8,191 bases of DNA from an uncultured Pseudomonadales bacterium (GCA_947258895.1 CAMYKE010000163.1:1-8191), one strand, 5' to 3'; counted from the first letter of the stretch, positions 1-6,734 are shown. Translations and numbers: made by a program. The notes: generated by a model not told the origin, from the letters alone.

Positions 1-453
1 TGGTGGGAAAGGATTGTCTGGTGCCGCCAGCCAGTCTTCCAGCTTCATGGCTCGCCCGCCGATATGGAACATTTGCCGGCTTGCGGCGTTCCCCGCATCG
101 ACTTGCAGTGGCTTGAGCTGGATGCCCAGTTGCCGCGCCGTGGCCCGCGTGCGTGCGTAACTGGAGAGAATCACATGCCCCCCGGTTTCCGGTTTGCCCG
201 GCAACTCATCCAGGGTGTACAAGCGCCCGCCGATACGATTGCGGGCCTCCAGCACGAGGACGCTCATCCCAGCCTGTTGCAGTTGGCGCGCGGCATGCAG
301 CCCTGCTACCCCGGCCCCCAGTACAATCACAGCAACGGTTTCTGCCCCTCCCACTTGCGCACCGAGACCCGCGGCAAGCGGCACGATGGCCGCAGCGGTC
401 AGCGCCCGGCGGCGGTTAATGCGGTGTGCAAGAATCTGGCTGATAGCATCCAT
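1..453 (-). CDS. Tat-exported flavin amine oxidase-like FAD oxidoreductase, N-terminal part
   Basis: Only the first 151 codons are present; the gene continues past base 1. The start is ATG at 453, preceded by an AGGGGAG ribosome site 9 nt away. The N-terminus has a twin-arginine-like stretch (INRRRALTAAA, residues 12-22) followed by a hydrophobic run, as in Tat signals that export folded cofactor proteins. Next comes a Rossmann FAD-binding motif (VIVLGAGVAGL, 42-52), a ribose-binding glutamate at the end of the second strand (E69), and the RNRIGGR motif (71-77) typical of monoamine oxidase, phytoene desaturase and polyamine oxidase relatives. GGH at 91-93 fits the next conserved stretch. Family knowledge: these enzymes oxidise amines or amino acids with FAD. 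The substrate cannot be read from this fragment. The gene diverges from the glycoside hydrolase across 529 bp and has no evident link to the sugar genes. Confidence 0.85.
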   Translation of the reverse strand, partial: MDAISQILAHRINRRRALTAAAIVPLAAGLGAQVGGAETVAVIVLGAGVAGLHAARQLQQAGMSVLVLEARNRIGGRLYTLDELPGKPETGGHVILSSYARTRATARQLGIQLKPLQVDAGNAASRQMFHIGGRAMKLEDWLAAPDNPFPP

Positions 454-787
454 GACTGATTTCTCCCCTGACGACCTGGTCTATCCGAGTATCGTCCAAG
501 TGTTACATGCGCGAAGAGGCGAAATGTTGCTTTGCATCAATCTCTGTCGTTAAAAAGCATGGCATTCTGGAACAATTCGAGTTAGCGAGGCGGGTGTGGC
601 TGACAGCGACAGGCTCCCTGCGTAATAAACTGCAGCAGGCCTTTCAATAATAAGCGGCCTGCGGGATAATGGGCGCACAATAATAGTGCACACCATAATT
701 CTAAAAAAAAGCCGGTAACGGCGACCTGGCAAGCTGTCAAACCCCGTTTCCCAATTAATGCCGCAGCGGGCAAGCCACAGGGCACGC

Positions 788-808
788 GCCGGCGAGAGAT
801 TCGCCGGC
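788..808. repeat. GC-rich perfect inverted repeat, 8-bp arms
   Basis: GCCGGCGA (788-795), a 5-nt loop GAGAT, then TCGCCGGC (801-808). It lies about 175 bp upstream of the glycoside hydrolase start and is not followed by a T-run on either strand, so it does not look like an intrinsic terminator. It may be a REP-like element or part of the upstream control region. Confidence 0.6.
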
Positions 809-971
809 ACTATCTCCGAGCTCGTGGAATCGGGTCCAGAAATTGCCCGATAGCGCAAAGAATGCTTCACCCCGGCAATTGAAATCGAGCCGTTTGAATG
901 TACGTTGTTTCAGTTTGCCCCGGCGGACAATGCCGAACCAACTTCAGTTCATTATAAAAACAGAAACCAGC

Positions 972-976
972 GGAGG
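972..976 (+). promoter_or_regulatory. Ribosome binding site fixing the start of the GH63-like gene
   Basis: GGAGG lies 6 nt before ATG at 983. The open frame extends 26 codons further to a TTG at 905, but that stretch has no ribosome site and an unlikely composition. The 983 start is therefore preferred. Confidence 0.85.
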
Positions 977-982
977 AACACC

Positions 983-2803
983 ATGAGCAGCAGTTTACAC
1001 CAGATCCTGACCGACCTGTTCGCCACGGCGGCACCGGCCAAGAGTAACCATTACGTAACCCGTGGCGTGGGGTTTTATGCCACGGATGCCCCCGAGGATT
1101 GCTGGACGATTATTTGCCACGAAGGCAAGTTTGAGTTTATCGAGGGGCTGAAAACCGCACGCTACGCGATCATTGGCGACCTGCAGGCGTTCGCCCGCTT
1201 GCCGGTTTCGAGTCCGGCGGCGGATATCACCCTGGTGCCGGCCGACTGGCGCATCTACCTGCCGCCGCCGGTGCGGCCATTGCTGGGTCTCGGCCAGTTT
1301 GAGGGCAAGGCGCCCTTTGCCCTGCCACACCAGTATCCGGTGGCGCTGAACCCGTTCCTGATCAAGACCTACCAGTCGGACCCCATCCCTCCCTACCACC
1401 AGGACAGCCTCCCGGAATTGATCGCGGACGATCATCCCGACTGGGTAAAAAGCTATAACTATGCCTGGCAAACCGGTTATTCAAACCTGCGCCAGCCGGA
1501 GCCGGAGAGTGGTTTTGTCGGCAATTTCATCGATACCGCGTTCAACACCAATACCTTCCTGTGGGACAGCTGCTTCATGACCATGTTTGGTCGTTACGCG
1601 CGCCAGCACACGAACTTCATGGGCACGCTGGATAACTTCTATTGCAAGCAGCACGCGGACGGTTTTATTTGCCGGGAAATCAATACCTATACCGGTCATG
1701 ACCTGTTCGAGAGCCTCGACCCGCGCAGCACCGGACCGAACGTGTTTGCCTGGTCGGAGTGGCTCGACTACGAACTCAGCAACGATAGCGAGCGTCTCCG
1801 CGAGGTGTTTCCCGCCTTGATCGGCTATCACACCTGGTGGAAAAACTGGCGTACCTGGTCGGACGGCACCTACTGGACCACCGGGCTCGGCTCGGGCATG
1901 GACAACCAGGCGCGGGTACCCGATTCGGGGCAGCATCACCGCCATTATGCGTGGCTGGACGCAACCTGCCAGCAAGCCGTGGACTGCAAGATATTGCTGC
2001 AGATCGCCGCCGCTATCGACTGGCACGAATTCGATGACATGCTGCGGCAAGAGTACGAGCAACTCACCCGGCTGGTCAATGAGACCATGTGGGACGAGGC
2101 GTCGGGATACTATTATGACCGTGCCCCGGATGGCAGCCTGAGTAACGTTAAGTCGATCGGTGCCTACTGGGCCCTGCTCGCCGGTATCGTCCCGCCGGAG
2201 CGCGCCGAACGCCTGTTCGACCACCTCGCCGATCCGGCCCAGTTTAACCGCCCGCACCGGGTTCCCAGCCAGGCCGCGGACAACCCGTCCTATCGAGCCG
2301 ATGGCAGTTACTGGCTTGGCGGCGTCTGGTCGCCGACCAACTATATGATCTTGCAAGCGCTGACCCAGTACGAACGCGATGACCTGGCGTTTGAAATTGC
2401 CCTCAACCATGTGGAGAACGTCACCCAGGTGTATCTGGATACCGGCACTCTGTGGGAAACCTATGCGCCCGAATCCGTTGCCGCCGGATCGCCCGCCAAG
2501 GAGAAGTTTGTGGGCTGGACCGGGGTCTCCGCAATAACCATTCCGATCGAATACCTGGTCGGTTTGCGCTGGTTGAATGAAGTATTGATCTGGGATGTGC
2601 GACTGACCGAGCGCCACGGCGCGTTGCGCCTGCCGGCCGGCACTACGGGACAGATCGATGCCATCTGCGCGGCCCGCAGCAGCGCGGACCAGGCGCCGCA
2701 GGTGGAGTTCAGCACCACTACTCCGCTGCGACTCGAATTACGCTGCAACGACCAGCGCAAGCGTTTCGACCTGGAGCCGGGGACTCACCAGCTCAGCCTG
2801 TAG
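983..2803 (+). CDS. Clan GH-G glycoside hydrolase (GH63/MGH1-like; trehalase, glucosylglycerate or mannosylglycerate hydrolase relative)
   Basis: The 606-residue product has no signal peptide or membrane segment, so it should be cytoplasmic. Residues 1 to about 150 look like a beta-rich N-terminal domain, about 160-530 an (alpha/alpha)6 catalytic barrel, and the last 75 residues a small beta domain. Clan GH-G hallmarks are FLWDSCFM (192-199, cf. the WDSYF of trehalases), GLGSGMDN (301-308; D307 is the likely general acid), GGVWSPTNYM (446-455), LWETYAPE (490-497; E492 is the likely general base) and VGWTG (510-514). These are inverting hydrolases. Characterised GH63 members of similar type split glucosylglycerate or mannosylglycerate; others act on alpha-glucosides. 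Those solute hydrolases are about 450 residues, so the N- and C-terminal additions here are notable. The trehalase QWDYPNGWAP signature is absent, making a true GH37 trehalase unlikely. It converges with a phosphorylase, suggesting a shared pathway. The family call is firm; the substrate is inferred. Confidence 0.85.
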   Translation: MSSSLHQILTDLFATAAPAKSNHYVTRGVGFYATDAPEDCWTIICHEGKFEFIEGLKTARYAIIGDLQAFARLPVSSPAADITLVPADWRIYLPPPVRPLLGLGQFEGKAPFALPHQYPVALNPFLIKTYQSDPIPPYHQDSLPELIADDHPDWVKSYNYAWQTGYSNLRQPEPESGFVGNFIDTAFNTNTFLWDSCFMTMFGRYARQHTNFMGTLDNFYCKQHADGFICREINTYTGHDLFESLDPRSTGPNVFAWSEWLDYELSNDSERLREVFPALIGYHTWWKNWRTWSDGTYWTTGLGSGMDNQARVPDSGQHHRHYAWLDATCQQAVDCKILLQIAAAIDWHEFDDMLRQEYEQLTRLVNETMWDEASGYYYDRAPDGSLSNVKSIGAYWALLAGIVPPERAERLFDHLADPAQFNRPHRVPSQAADNPSYRADGSYWLGGVWSPTNYMILQALTQYERDDLAFEIALNHVENVTQVYLDTGTLWETYAPESVAAGSPAKEKFVGWTGVSAITIPIEYLVGLRWLNEVLIWDVRLTERHGALRLPAGTTGQIDAICAARSSADQAPQVEFSTTTPLRLELRCNDQRKRFDLEPGTHQLSL

Positions 2804-2814
2804 CAGTCAATCCA

Positions 2815-2880
2815 GGAGCCCCGGCCAGTCGGCCGGGGTACACTTCGGTGCGAGGCTCCCGGAGCAGGCCCCCGGGAGCT
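2815..2880. terminator. Convergent hairpin cluster between hydrolase and phosphorylase genes
   Basis: This 97-bp gap separates two converging genes. The first hairpin is CCCCGGCC-AGTC-GGCCGGGG (2819-2838), with a perfect 8-bp stem. The second is GCTCCCGG/CCGGGAGC (2855-2862 with 2872-2879), with a 9-nt loop. A short CAC-TTCG-GTG tetraloop stem sits between them (2841-2850). There is no clear T-tract on either strand, so these are not textbook intrinsic terminators, but their position and strength fit a bidirectional transcription barrier or mRNA 3' end protection. Confidence 0.55.
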
Positions 2881-2901
2881 CGCGGCGGAGTTACACGTTG
2901 C

Positions 2902-4686
2902 TTATACCGCCTTCAGCCAGCACACCTGGTAGGGCGCCAGGTTAGCCGGCGCCGAGTGACCGCTTACGATGTCCCGATAGTTGCCATCCAGGTTAATTCC
3001 CAGTGGCTGTTCAGAAGCGCTGACATTCACCACCGTAATAATATTGTGACTGCTGTCGCCCGCCTCGAGTAACATACTGACACACCCGGGCGATGCGTTC
3101 TTCAACACCTGGTAACCGGTATGGGGGTTAAAGGCCGGCTGCTTTTGCCGGATGGCGCAGAGGTTTTTTACCGCCTTGAGTACCCGGGCCTCGTGGGACT
3201 GCGGATCATCGAGTTTCGGATATAGTTCCTCCGCCTTGAATACCTCCCGGTTCACGGTCCGATTTTCATCCAGTCCGCCCTCGGGAAAGTAATTTTTTGC
3301 CCCGAACAGCCCCTGGAAATACAGCGCCGGGATGCCAGGCACTTGCAGACCCAGCGCGGTGACGCGCTCGCACACTTCGTAGACGCTTTTTTTGCCGCCC
3401 GGCAGGAACGCCATATTGGCAAGCCCGCTGTGTTCTTCCACCAGGATCCGGGCCAATTCGTCGAATTCGTCTTCGGGTAACAGTTCCCGGGCCTGCTTCA
3501 TCGCCAGGCCATCGTGACTACCCAGGGCGGTGGTGAATTGACGGCCGCCGTAGTCATAGGTCGTTTCGATCCAGTCGCTGTAGTAGCGGGCCTTGCCGGT
3601 CAGCACGGCATGAATTGCCAGCGAAAAATGGGAAAACTGGTAGGCCATATCGGCCTCGGGATGTTCTTTGGTTCCCACATATAAAAATGCCTTTTCCTGG
3701 GGCTCGTTCACCTCGGCGATGGTGATTGCCTGCGGCGCGGTCAGGCGCAAAACGTCACCGAGCACCTCGATCAACTTGTGGCATTCGGGTTCGTGGAGGG
3801 AAGACGAACCGAGGCGCTTCCACAGATAGCCGATCGCGTCCAGGCGTATCATTACGCCCTTCTTTTCAACATAAAACAGCAGTATTTTAATCGTTTCCAG
3901 GAACACCGCAGGGTTCCTGAAATTCAGGTCCACCTGCCGGGTATCTTCCGTGCCGTCGGCTCGTTTGGCGCGGGAGAACGTCGTCCACACGTAGCCTGAA
4001 CCCAGCACCGTCTCGCCCGGCTGCGCCGCCCCCAGAATCGCCGCTTTGGAACCGGTGGCGTTTTTTACGACGCGGTATTTAGTGAGCACCGGAAAGGCGC
4101 GGGGCCGGGCCAGGCTTTTCAGCGTTTCATCGCTGGGGCGATTTTCCTCGCTGTAAATCACCACGAAGTCCTTGTAGGGCAGGTATGCCTGATAGTCCGG
4201 ATCGTTCTCATCGAGGTGCTCGACGATCAATGCCTTCTGTACCAGCGGATTTTCCGCCGATGCATGGTTAGCGACGAAGTCGTACATTAAGCGGACGTGC
4301 TGGGCCAGGGCCAGGCAATCATCCCAGGTGCCGTAATCGGGGTTAACCTCGTAATAGTCCTTTACCGAAAAGCCCCGGTCCGTATCCCAGGGATAGAAGG
4401 GCAGGATATGAACATCTGGCAATAATTGGTCCAGCCCGTAGCGAGTGATGAAATCGGTAAGGGTTGCCAGCGGCGTCTTATCGCTACTGGTTATCGAGTT
4501 GGCATAGGTGATCAGGCACAGGTCCCGTTCAGACAGCTTGTCAAAGCCGGTGCTGCCATCAGCGACGACATTTTTTTCCAGGTCTGCGGTCAGTTCCCTG
4601 ATCTGTTGCACCAGGTCGCTGGCGCCCTTGGGTGGATACACCTCGGAAAGCTTGTTCTGGATCTGGTCCCAATTGCTGGTAGTCAT
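2902..4686 (-). CDS. GH13 subfamily 18 sugar phosphorylase (glucosylglycerate/sucrose phosphorylase-like)
   Basis: The product is 594 residues and cytoplasmic, with no leader. Start is ATG at 4686 with AGGAGG 5 nt upstream. The GH13 fold is clear: LITYANS (58-64) as in sucrose phosphorylases, HILPFYPWDTDRGFSVKDYY (93-112), region I DFVANH (136-141), region II MIRLDAIGYLWK (279-290) with nucleophile D283, region III ITIAEVNEP (321-329) with acid/base E325, and GSHD (389-392) with D392 as transition-state stabiliser. The GFSVxDY loop, the YLWK...H.P.CH stretch and the N-terminal extension of about 55 residues fit the glucosylglycerate-phosphorylase branch (E. coli YcjM type) better than the shorter classical sucrose phosphorylases of about 490 residues. 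Family reaction: a retaining phosphorolysis giving alpha-glucose 1-phosphate plus free acceptor. The gene lies downstream of and codirectional with the regulator, 227 bp apart. The acceptor (glycerate, glycerol, fructose or other) cannot be settled from sequence alone. Confidence 0.85.
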   Translation of the reverse strand: MTTSNWDQIQNKLSEVYPPKGASDLVQQIRELTADLEKNVVADGSTGFDKLSERDLCLITYANSITSSDKTPLATLTDFITRYGLDQLLPDVHILPFYPWDTDRGFSVKDYYEVNPDYGTWDDCLALAQHVRLMYDFVANHASAENPLVQKALIVEHLDENDPDYQAYLPYKDFVVIYSEENRPSDETLKSLARPRAFPVLTKYRVVKNATGSKAAILGAAQPGETVLGSGYVWTTFSRAKRADGTEDTRQVDLNFRNPAVFLETIKILLFYVEKKGVMIRLDAIGYLWKRLGSSSLHEPECHKLIEVLGDVLRLTAPQAITIAEVNEPQEKAFLYVGTKEHPEADMAYQFSHFSLAIHAVLTGKARYYSDWIETTYDYGGRQFTTALGSHDGLAMKQARELLPEDEFDELARILVEEHSGLANMAFLPGGKKSVYEVCERVTALGLQVPGIPALYFQGLFGAKNYFPEGGLDENRTVNREVFKAEELYPKLDDPQSHEARVLKAVKNLCAIRQKQPAFNPHTGYQVLKNASPGCVSMLLEAGDSSHNIITVVNVSASEQPLGINLDGNYRDIVSGHSAPANLAPYQVCWLKAV

Positions 4687-4913
4687 GGTTTCCTCCTGTC
4701 GGATTGCCGACTTGTAGTTATGTCACCTTGCCGGCGCACCGCAAGCGGCGAACTCGCCCCTTACAGGTATTCGGTGGTGCACGTTTGGTATTTCTTCCGG
4801 TCCAGCCTGGCCGGCTATCTGCTGCGCTCGTGACCTGGCGGCCTCTTGCGCATCATCCGCATGTGGGTAACTAATATCGCAGTAAAATGTTGACGACGGT
4901 TCTCGCACGACCA
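4687..4913 (-). other. Gap between regulator and phosphorylase genes
   Basis: This 227-bp stretch follows the regulator stop and precedes the phosphorylase ribosome site. It may hold a separate phosphorylase promoter: TTGCGG-N16-CATAAC on the minus strand, ending near 4720, is only a weak match. An ATTGCCGA element at 4703-4710 resembles elements near the other genes of the locus. I see no clear terminator. The two genes could be co-transcribed or separate. Confidence 0.4.
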
Positions 4914-4914
4914 T
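4723..4914 (-). CDS. Possible 63-residue ORF coupled to the regulator stop
   Basis: ATG at 4914 shares its A with the regulator stop (TAATG), an arrangement often used for translational coupling. The 63-residue product (begins MVVREPSSTFYCDISY) is mildly charged, has no hydrophobic segment and matches no family I recognise. There is no Shine-Dalgarno sequence beyond what re-initiation would use. It fills most of the regulator-phosphorylase gap, but an open frame of this size can occur by chance in GC-rich DNA. I treat it as doubtful. Confidence 0.2.
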   Translation of the reverse strand: MVVREPSSTFYCDISYPHADDAQEAARSRAQQIAGQAGPEEIPNVHHRIPVRGEFAACGAPAR

Positions 4915-6680
4915 TAACTGCCGGGCCGCCTGCGCGTTGTTGCCTGCTGGGATCGCTGCGCTTCGTTACTGATGATCATCCTCACGCCTTGCGTCGAATA
5001 ATCGACGCGCTGCTGCGCCGGCACGCCAAAATCGGTGACGATCCAGCGTATTTCCTTCATATCGACCGCCTTGAAATTGGCGTCCTCCCCGACCACGCTA
5101 TGGTCGGCCAGCACCACCGTTTGCCGCGAAAACTCCGCAAATGTCGCGGCGCACTGGGCTTTGTGTTCGTCGCTACAGGATGCGCCAAAATCCATGCTAA
5201 TCCCATCAACTGACAGGAATGCGGTATCGATACGAATATTGAGCAACGTAGCGCGCATGTTGGGCCCGATTAAATCGCGGCTCTCGGCGCGATACTTGCC
5301 ACCGGTTAATAACACCGTGATGCCGGGATTAGCGGAGAGGATCTCCATGATCGCCAGGCTATTGGTGGCGACGGTCAGAGCTTCCTGCTTGAGCAGGCTC
5401 CGGGCAAGATAGCGGGATACTTCGCCATCATTGATGCTAATCGTATCGCCCGCAGCGACCAGCTTGCTCGCGCGCACGGCAATTTCCCGGCGCGTATGGC
5501 GTAGCTCATCCATCACCTGTGATTTGAGTGACACTCTGTGGAATTCATACCCTGCGCTCGAGCAGGCATGCTCGAGTTCATGTGACAGAATTCGATACCA
5601 GTCATGGGCCGGGTAATGCCTGATAAACAGGATCGAGTGGGCGGCGTCCGACTGCCCTTTGGGCGCAACCTTTGGCGCCAGCCTGGTTAACACATCAGGC
5701 CGCAGCGTCCATTGGTTGTCGCGCCGCAGAAAGTAATCCGGCAGATTGGCAGGGGTGATAATGCGATGCGGCGTAATAACCGCACCGGAAGAACGCTGGT
5801 TACCGAAAAACTGGCCGACTGCGTGTATCGCACTGCGCGCCACCACCTGCGGAAACATGGCGGCGACACCCTTTAGCATCTCGCCTTTATCGAGTTCATT
5901 GAATAGCGCCACCCCCTCGCCGCCTACACAATAGACCGACACATCGGTACGTCGATTAAGGCGTAGGGAATCGACCGCCGCGAGTGCCGAGTGATCGTTA
6001 ATGCCGAAGATTACATCGATCTGCGGCATTGCCTCCAGTGCATCCCGAGCCTGGCGAAAGGCCTCCATGTAGATACCTCCGGCATCCACCGAGACCGCCT
6101 GCACTTCACCGGCAAAAGTTTCCCGTAAACCCTTGAGAAAACCAAGCGCGCGTTGCCGGGTGTTGGTTAGCTGGTCGTGCCCGATTACCAGGCAATTCAG
6201 GCTTCCTCCCCGGCGCGCAAACTCCTGGCCAGCCAGGCAGCCGACATCAAACCCCGCCCGCTCATTGTCGACACCCAGGTAGGTGCCTGCGCCGTCCGGC
6301 CAGGATTCGTCGAGGCAAAAGACGCCGCTACGCTTGGCACGGGTTTGCAGCGTCCTCGCCAGTTGTGCCTCGATGGGCGGCAGGATAATAACGTCGACCT
6401 GCTCGAAGCTCCGGACATCCTCGTCGTCCGGCACTGACAGGTCTGCCACGAGGGTGCGGCTCAGTTCGTCACCCAGTGCGGGGACGCCCGTCGCGTCGGG
6501 AATGCGCCGCACTCCCCCGCGCACGCGCAGCAATTTGCCCTGCTTGGCCAACTCCCCCACATCGCGCCGTACCGTAACGTTCGATACCTCCGGCAGCGCC
6601 GCATAAAGGCTCCGCATCGGCAGGATATCCTGCTCTTCCAGCATGGCGAGTATTTTTTGTTCTCGCTCGATTTTAATCAC
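4914..6680 (-). CDS. Composite DeoR-type regulator: DeoR HTH + periplasmic-binding-like sugar domain + DeoR C-terminal sensor
   Basis: The 588-residue product starts at GTG 6680. Residues 3-58 are a DeoR winged helix-turn-helix (REQKILAML; NVTVRRDVGELAKQGKLLRVRGG). Residues about 94-320 resemble the type I sugar-binding fold of LacI/RbsB proteins: VDVIILPP (95-102), YLGVDNERAGFDVG (134-147), RQRALGFLKGL (175-185), IDVIFGINDHSALAAVDSL (221-239). Residues about 349-388 look like one more beta-alpha-beta unit. Residues about 394-560 are the DeoR C-terminal (ISOCOT-fold) domain: RREIAVRASKLVAAGDTISINDG, NSLAIMEIL, LLTGG, VDGISMDFGASC, VLADHSVVG. Ordinary DeoR repressors are about 250 residues and LacI types about 340, so this combines two sensor types. 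DeoR C domains usually bind phosphorylated sugars and periplasmic-binding domains bind free sugars, so dual sensing is plausible (inference). It lies between the receptor and phosphorylase genes and probably controls both and itself. Confidence 0.85.
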   Translation of the reverse strand: MIKIEREQKILAMLEEQDILPMRSLYAALPEVSNVTVRRDVGELAKQGKLLRVRGGVRRIPDATGVPALGDELSRTLVADLSVPDDEDVRSFEQVDVIILPPIEAQLARTLQTRAKRSGVFCLDESWPDGAGTYLGVDNERAGFDVGCLAGQEFARRGGSLNCLVIGHDQLTNTRQRALGFLKGLRETFAGEVQAVSVDAGGIYMEAFRQARDALEAMPQIDVIFGINDHSALAAVDSLRLNRRTDVSVYCVGGEGVALFNELDKGEMLKGVAAMFPQVVARSAIHAVGQFFGNQRSSGAVITPHRIITPANLPDYFLRRDNQWTLRPDVLTRLAPKVAPKGQSDAAHSILFIRHYPAHDWYRILSHELEHACSSAGYEFHRVSLKSQVMDELRHTRREIAVRASKLVAAGDTISINDGEVSRYLARSLLKQEALTVATNSLAIMEILSANPGITVLLTGGKYRAESRDLIGPNMRATLLNIRIDTAFLSVDGISMDFGASCSDEHKAQCAATFAEFSRQTVVLADHSVVGEDANFKAVDMKEIRWIVTDFGVPAQQRVDYSTQGVRMIISNEAQRSQQATTRRRPGS

Positions 6681-6686
6681 CGGTTT

Positions 6687-6691
6687 CTCCC
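6687..6691 (-). promoter_or_regulatory. Ribosome binding site deciding the regulator GTG start
   Basis: On the minus strand GGGAG lies 6 nt before GTG at 6680. The longer reading from a TTG at 6734 is unlikely: that TTG is the first base triplet of the -35 box of the promoter, so it would lie upstream of the mRNA start (about 6699). Confidence 0.8.
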
Positions 6692-6705
6692 AGCAATGGG
6701 AGCCA

Positions 6706-6734
6706 ATTGTACATTCTTGATCATTGCCGGTCAA
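6706..6734 (-). promoter_or_regulatory. Sigma70-like promoter of the composite regulator gene
   Basis: On the minus strand TTGACC (6734-6729), a 17-bp spacer, then TACAAT (6711-6706). Each hexamer matches consensus at 5 of 6 positions. Transcription would start near 6699, about 19 nt before the GTG start codon, with the ribosome site between them. Confidence 0.7.

Larger units (their letters stand above)
454..982. other. Divergent intergenic region with several inverted repeats
   Basis: This 529-bp stretch separates two genes transcribed outward, so it should carry both promoters. I see no convincing gene: the longest frame (550-870, minus) starts with GTG without a ribosome site and resembles no family I know. 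Inverted repeats seen are GCAGGCC/GGCCTGC (635-641 with 656-662), an 8-bp perfect stem GCCGGCGA/TCGCCGGC (788-795 with 801-808), ATCGGG/CCCGAT (829-834 with 846-851) and AATTGCC/GGCAATT (841-847 with 874-880). A TATAAA box at 953-958 could be the -10 of the hydrolase gene, but no good -35 lies 16-18 bp upstream of it. No RNA gene was recognised. Confidence 0.6.

Noticed and set aside
701..722. Minus-strand GCCG-TTAC-CGGC followed by eight T, like an intrinsic terminator
   Set aside because: The stem is only 4 bp and no minus-strand gene ends just upstream, so it is probably a chance A-run next to a short dyad.
550..870. 106-codon minus-strand frame in the first intergenic region
   Set aside because: It begins with GTG without a ribosome site, its residues match no known family, and it runs through several inverted repeats.
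953..958. TATAAA as the -10 box of the hydrolase gene
   Set aside because: No -35 match lies at 16-18 bp. An activator-dependent promoter is possible but cannot be supported from sequence alone.
905..982. Longer N-terminus of the hydrolase from TTG at 905
   Set aside because: It has no ribosome site and an unlikely peptide; ATG at 983 has GGAGG at 6 nt.
1481..2617. 378-codon minus-strand frame inside the hydrolase gene
   Set aside because: It is a shadow of the strongly supported GH63-like frame in GC-rich DNA and carries no recognisable motifs.
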